Source of the DNA: Acholeplasmatales bacterium
Lineage (GTDB): Bacteria > Bacillota_I > Bacilli_A > Acholeplasmatales > Anaeroplasmataceae
Length of the DNA stretch: 8,305 nucleotides
Direction of reading: 5' to 3'
Assembly: GCA_016288675.1 (NCBI GenBank)
Contig: JAEELC010000122.1
Span: forward strand, 1 to 8,305
The first letter of the stretch is position 1. Each line of letters begins with the position of its first letter. Of this stretch, positions 4,538 through 8,305 are shown in pieces. A model generated the notes under the pieces. That model was not told where the DNA came from and did not search any database. It saw nothing but the letters and a program-made list of their open reading frames with translations. Both the position numbers and the translations under genes were made by a program.

Positions 4538-6982
4538 TTAAATATCATATTTAGCAATAATTTCGCTAGGTGTCTTTCTCATTAAGAAAAGACTTGGTAA
4601 AGCTGCAAAGAAGCTAAATATGAAAAGTATTACAATTAATACTAAATAGAAATATCCATTAATAAAGATACTAGGCTTCTTAACGTTTGTTAATAGATAT
4701 ATAAATCTATTAACTCCTTCCATAAATATGGAAACAAAGAAATAACCTAATGTAGTCGTAAGAAGAGCTTCTACAAATCCTTCTGCTGAAAAATTTAATG
4801 CGATACTAGCTTTTGATTCACCAATAGCTCTTCTAATACCAACATTTTTAATATTTGAAATAAGCTTAGAATGTTCAACAAAATAAATATAAACAATCAT
4901 TATAAGACCGAGAATACCAAGTACAATATATATAGGTTTATGAGCTTCTGGATTAATATTATCTTGTTCTTGAACATAATGAAGATTTTGAACATTATTA
5001 TAATCTTTAACAATTGAATCATCTAAATTAATCGCAAAATAACTACGGCGATAATTATCAACAAGAATTTCTTCATATTGTAAATATTTATCAAATGTAG
5101 CTTCAGTCATAATAACATCAGCCGATCTTGAGATAGAATTTACAGTTTCATCAGTTTTATAAACACCAACGCATTTAAGTCCACCAATTTTCTTATATCC
5201 TTCGAATTTAATAATCTCATTAGAACTTGAATCTTTATATTCATATTTTCTATCATTTAAAATATAATCATAATCATTAAGAGAATTAATATTTTCGTTT
5301 AACTGTAATTGGCCCTTAATTTTAGAAAAATCATCAACAATTGCAACAGTAAAGTATGTTTCACGGTAAAAATTATCACCCATATAATACGCCATTTTTG
5401 TATTATATACGCTGTAATCACTATATTTATCTAAAGTGTTCTTTTTAACGCGTGCAGCTTTATTATAATATAAAGTTAAATCGCTTGAATTTAGAATACC
5501 TTTAATATCATAAGTTTCAAAGCCATCAGAAATTTTCTTATCAATTAACTTATCATATGTTTTTCCAGCAGCAATCTCATCTGCAAGACGCTTTGTAATG
5601 TATATATCATTATCATCTTCAAGTTCAGAACCATAGATAATCTTAGATTCATTTAAAAATGAAGGTAAATATGAAACCTTAACACGTGCTGATTTTAAGA
5701 ATTCATCTTGTTCAAAAGTAATTTCAGTTTCATTATACATTGCAGCTCCAGCCACTTTTCCTTCTTTATGTAAATTAATAATTTCATCTATATGTAAGTT
5801 ATTATTTGAATTACTATTTTTATTATATTTAAGTGTATAAAGATTAGTAGGAGCTAAACATAAATTTTGGTCTGCTGTAGTATATTTAATAAATAAAGTA
5901 ACTAAGGCTGCAGTTACACAACCAATTAAGAATAATCCAAATCTAAAGAATTTAGCTAATTTTCTTCTAGCTTTAAAATTCTTAAATGCGTTTTTAATAG
6001 ATTTAAAAATTTTAACGTATAATCTATTATCATAAACATCTTTAAATGAAGAATTACTATACTCAATATTTACATTATTATTTGAATATTCTTCCTTTTT
6101 ACCATCAACAATCTTAAACTGAGAACCAGATAAGAATTTCATAGGCTTATTAGAATTAATATAATATGTTCCGTTAATACAAATTAATTCAATCTTTAAA
6201 TCGTTATCTTGCTTATTATAGACAGTAAGAAGATTATCATTTTGTTCTGTAACTTCTTTTGTCAAATCACCTAAGTAAATATTATTATCATCAACATTTA
6301 GACTACCTTTTACAGGTGAATAGCCTTCTATAATTGAACCATCTGAAATATTATAAATATAATCACTATAATAATTAGCTAAATTCTTGTTATGAGTAAC
6401 AAGTAATACAAGATTATTTTTAGAAATTTCTTTTAATATATTCATAATATTAATAGAATTTTCACTGTCTAAATTACCAGTAGGCTCATCAGCAATAATA
6501 AGCTTATTCTTCTTAATTAAAGCACGAGCAATTGCGACTCTTTGTCTTTGTCCACCTGATAATGCATCTACTCTTTTCTTTCTATATTTATATAATTTAA
6601 CAGCATTTAGCGCTTCTACAATTCTCTTATCACATTCTTCTTTATCTGTAATATGGATAATTTCTAAAGCTTTTAATAAATTATCATATACTGATAATTC
6701 TTCAATTAAATAATAGTTTTGGAAAATATAAGAAATATGATTATTTCTATATTTATCAATTTTATTCATCTTATATTTATTAAAAGTAGAATCATCATAG
6801 CTAATACTACCATTATTAAATCTATCTAAACCACCAATTACATTTAATAAAGTAGTTTTCCCAGAACCAGATTCACCAAGTAATGTAATTAAACCTGTAT
6901 CAGGTAATGAAAGAGAAGTATTATTAATAACATTAAGCTTATTAGTTTTAAATGTCTTATTTAAATTCTTAATAGTAATCAT
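4538..6982 (-). CDS. ABC transporter, ATPase fused to FtsX/MacB-type permease
   Basis: An 814-residue fusion of a MacB/LolD-like ATPase and a type VII (mechanotransmission) permease. ATPase motifs: Walker A GESGSGKT (36-43), Q-loop Gln88, signature LSGGQ (141-145), Walker B LIIADEP (161-167, Glu166 catalytic), D-loop LD (171-172) and His197, all intact. A polar linker (about 220-340) leads to TM1 (about 346-367), an extracytoplasmic domain of about 310 residues, and three C-terminal helices (about 684-703, 734-755, 774-799) with the FtsX-family segment IKNVGIRRAIGESKASI (711-727). The external domain shows a MacB-like stretch, GSELEDDNDIYITKRLADEI (451-470). Relatives use ATP to drive movements across the membrane, exporting peptides or toxins, extracting lipids or controlling cell-wall enzymes; the cargo here is unknown. 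The ATG overlaps the previous gene's stop (TAATG), with AAGGGAG nine bases upstream, so translation is probably coupled to the partner permease. The family also includes MacB-type fusions that act as dimers. Confidence 0.92.
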   Translation of the reverse strand: MITIKNLNKTFKTNKLNVINNTSLSLPDTGLITLLGESGSGKTTLLNVIGGLDRFNNGSISYDDSTFNKYKMNKIDKYRNNHISYIFQNYYLIEELSVYDNLLKALEIIHITDKEECDKRIVEALNAVKLYKYRKKRVDALSGGQRQRVAIARALIKKNKLIIADEPTGNLDSENSINIMNILKEISKNNLVLLVTHNKNLANYYSDYIYNISDGSIIEGYSPVKGSLNVDDNNIYLGDLTKEVTEQNDNLLTVYNKQDNDLKIELICINGTYYINSNKPMKFLSGSQFKIVDGKKEEYSNNNVNIEYSNSSFKDVYDNRLYVKIFKSIKNAFKNFKARRKLAKFFRFGLFLIGCVTAALVTLFIKYTTADQNLCLAPTNLYTLKYNKNSNSNNNLHIDEIINLHKEGKVAGAAMYNETEITFEQDEFLKSARVKVSYLPSFLNESKIIYGSELEDDNDIYITKRLADEIAAGKTYDKLIDKKISDGFETYDIKGILNSSDLTLYYNKAARVKKNTLDKYSDYSVYNTKMAYYMGDNFYRETYFTVAIVDDFSKIKGQLQLNENINSLNDYDYILNDRKYEYKDSSSNEIIKFEGYKKIGGLKCVGVYKTDETVNSISRSADVIMTEATFDKYLQYEEILVDNYRRSYFAINLDDSIVKDYNNVQNLHYVQEQDNINPEAHKPIYIVLGILGLIMIVYIYFVEHSKLISNIKNVGIRRAIGESKASIALNFSAEGFVEALLTTTLGYFFVSIFMEGVNRFIYLLTNVKKPSIFINGYFYLVLIVILFIFSFFAALPSLFLMRKTPSEIIAKYDI

Positions 6983-6998
6983 TATTTACTTCTCCCTT
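6980..6998 (-). promoter_or_regulatory. TAATG stop/start overlap with internal ribosome site
   Basis: The TAA of the permease (6984-6982) shares its last A with the ATG of the fusion gene (6982-6980). The Shine-Dalgarno AAGGGAG (6998-6992) lies inside the permease's last codons. This arrangement usually gives translational coupling and near-equal amounts of two subunits. Confidence 0.85.
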
Positions 6999-8305
6999 CA
7001 AAACTAGAATTAACACTAAACTTAAATAATACTCTATTAAATCTAATAGTTATTGCTAAGCTTAGTAAAGCCATTAATAACATATATAAAATAAATGTTT
7101 TTAAGTTTAGGTAATGGAATACATCAATAAATTCATTTGTTGTAGTATATGCAAGTACTTTAAATACTACATATAATATTAAAGATAATATAACAGTTAA
7201 TGATAATAATTCTTTATTTACAATACGAGACATTGATTTATTAGTAACGCCTAATGTACGCATAATATTATAATCATTCTTTTTAGATTTATATATTATA
7301 CGTAAAATCATATAAGTAACAAAATAAATAGCAAATACCATACACGCGATACCAATAGCTGTAGAAACAACTTGAGTTGTATTAAGTAAATCTTGATTAT
7401 TTTTAAATTTATATGTATTAACAGCACTAAATCCATCATTTTGCAATTTCTTTAGGTTTCTACCTGCATTATTATGGATTAATGCGTTTTGTACATCACC
7501 ATTTAATTCAAAATTATCTCCAACAACTAAATATGATTGATTTAAATTATTATTTTTTGATAAAGATATATTTTCTATATTATTGTTAATTAAATTAACT
7601 GAAATTGGATTGTTTTTACCAAAAATAACTTTAGAAACATAAATGTTTTTAATTTCAACATTATCATTTCCGTAAGAATCATTTTTAATATAATAAATAT
7701 CATTTCCAGGCACATATAGTAATTTAACATAAGTACTTGAAGATAACATTTTTGCATTTGGAGAAATTGTGTTGTCTTCATAAGTTTCAGTTATATATGC
7801 ATATAAATTATTATATTTACAGAATTTTTCCATTCTATCATTACCGAATAAGAATAAACGTTCTGTTACATATGATGAATCTATTTTTGCAAATCCAACC
7901 ACTCTAAGAGGCTTAAATAAAGAATCTGATAATGATGACATAGAATCATCTTTACAATATAATGATTTATTTAATAATTCCTTCTTTTCATATGAATAAT
8001 TACTAGCAGTTACTGCAACACAAACTTCATTATCATTTTGAGGAGCTCTACCATCAGTAATTCTTAAATTATTAAAGTCTGAATTATAATAAAAATCTCT
8101 ATACACACTTCCATATGTACCACGATATTCTAATGAAATTGGCTTTAACTTTTCAAATGGGTTAATATCAACATTTTTAAAATTAGTTCCCAAATAATCT
8201 TTAGACAATGAATTCTCATTATCATTACATACATAAACAGTCTTTGGATCTTTTATTGGGAATGAATTAACAGAATCATTATTATATAAAGTATATGTAA
8301 AATAC
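6982..8305 (-). CDS. FtsX/MacB-type ABC permease, C-terminal part (5' end outside window)
   Basis: The frame is open to the right edge, giving 440 visible residues. TTG 8208 is only an internal codon: the 32 codons before it are open and include the readable stretch DPKTVYVCNDNENS. The visible part has about 310 residues of extracytoplasmic domain, including GRAPQNDNEVCVAV (about visible residues 85-98), the same place and pattern as the GSELEDDNDIYI stretch of the neighbouring fusion protein. Three hydrophobic helices follow (about 312-337, 367-386, 401-423), with the FtsX-family loop YNIMRTLGVTNKSM after the first. A first membrane helix, and possibly an ATPase domain, should lie upstream outside the window. 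It overlaps the fusion gene by one base and probably forms a heterodimeric transporter with it, both permeases working with the fused ATPase. Cargo is unknown. No sign of a frameshift. Confidence 0.85.
   Translation of the reverse strand, partial: YFTYTLYNNDSVNSFPIKDPKTVYVCNDNENSLSKDYLGTNFKNVDINPFEKLKPISLEYRGTYGSVYRDFYYNSDFNNLRITDGRAPQNDNEVCVAVTASNYSYEKKELLNKSLYCKDDSMSSLSDSLFKPLRVVGFAKIDSSYVTERLFLFGNDRMEKFCKYNNLYAYITETYEDNTISPNAKMLSSSTYVKLLYVPGNDIYYIKNDSYGNDNVEIKNIYVSKVIFGKNNPISVNLINNNIENISLSKNNNLNQSYLVVGDNFELNGDVQNALIHNNAGRNLKKLQNDGFSAVNTYKFKNNQDLLNTTQVVSTAIGIACMVFAIYFVTYMILRIIYKSKKNDYNIMRTLGVTNKSMSRIVNKELLSLTVILSLILYVVFKVLAYTTTNEFIDVFHYLNLKTFILYMLLMALLSLAITIRFNRVLFKFSVNSSFEGRSK

Noticed and set aside
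7590..7781. 63-codon minus-strand frame inside the permease gene
   Set aside because: It is an out-of-frame reading of the external domain; its Met/Ile/Leu-rich content is what AT-rich DNA gives by chance.
8206..8208. TTG at 8208 as the start of the permease gene
   Set aside because: The frame is open to the window edge, there is no ribosome site before it, and the family needs an upstream membrane helix.
428..8305. Mycoplasma-type code with TGA as tryptophan
   Set aside because: No in-frame TGA occurs in any gene, all visible stops are TAA, and the single Trp uses TGG.

Overview
This is an AT-rich window with six protein-coding genes, all on the minus strand. Gaps are short, promoters are sigma-A-like (TTGAAA-N17-TATAAT), Shine-Dalgarno sites are strong and intrinsic terminators are simple. 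All five visible stop codons are TAA. This fits a low-GC Gram-positive lineage (Bacillota/Bacilli, including gut Erysipelotrichia- or RF39-like relatives of Mollicutes). I cannot name a genus. No in-frame TGA is read through, so the mycoplasma TGA=Trp code is not supported.

In transcription order (right to left) the layout is as follows. (1) 8305-6982 is the 3' part of an FtsX/MacB-type ABC permease whose beginning lies outside the window. (2) Coupled to it by a TAATG stop/start overlap, 6982-4538 is an ABC ATPase fused to a second FtsX-type permease, ending at a hairpin terminator. (3) After a 133-base gap carrying a promoter and a repeated 14-mer, 4404-2575 encodes a MATE-family transporter with an unusual ~140-residue charged N-terminal extension, ending at a terminator. 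(4) 2486-1953 is a GNAT N-acetyltransferase with no clear terminator. (5) 1843-428 encodes a striking low-complexity protein: a basic start, 24 Glu-rich pentapeptides, an AKKA-type basic block and four DUF1508 (YegP-like) repeats, ending at a terminator. (6) 349-1 is the 5' part of an MFS transporter.

The two ABC genes form an operon and probably build one asymmetric type VII (mechanotransmission) ABC complex. The other genes look like separate transcription units, except that GNAT transcripts may run into the DUF1508 gene. Three of the five loci are membrane transport systems (MFS, MATE, ABC), but nothing ties them into one pathway. No RNA gene, insertion sequence, CRISPR array or origin was seen, and no gene-free stretch exceeds 300 bases. 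The most unusual items are the DUF1508 charge-block protein with its coding minisatellite, the extended MATE protein, and the repeat-bearing MATE promoter.
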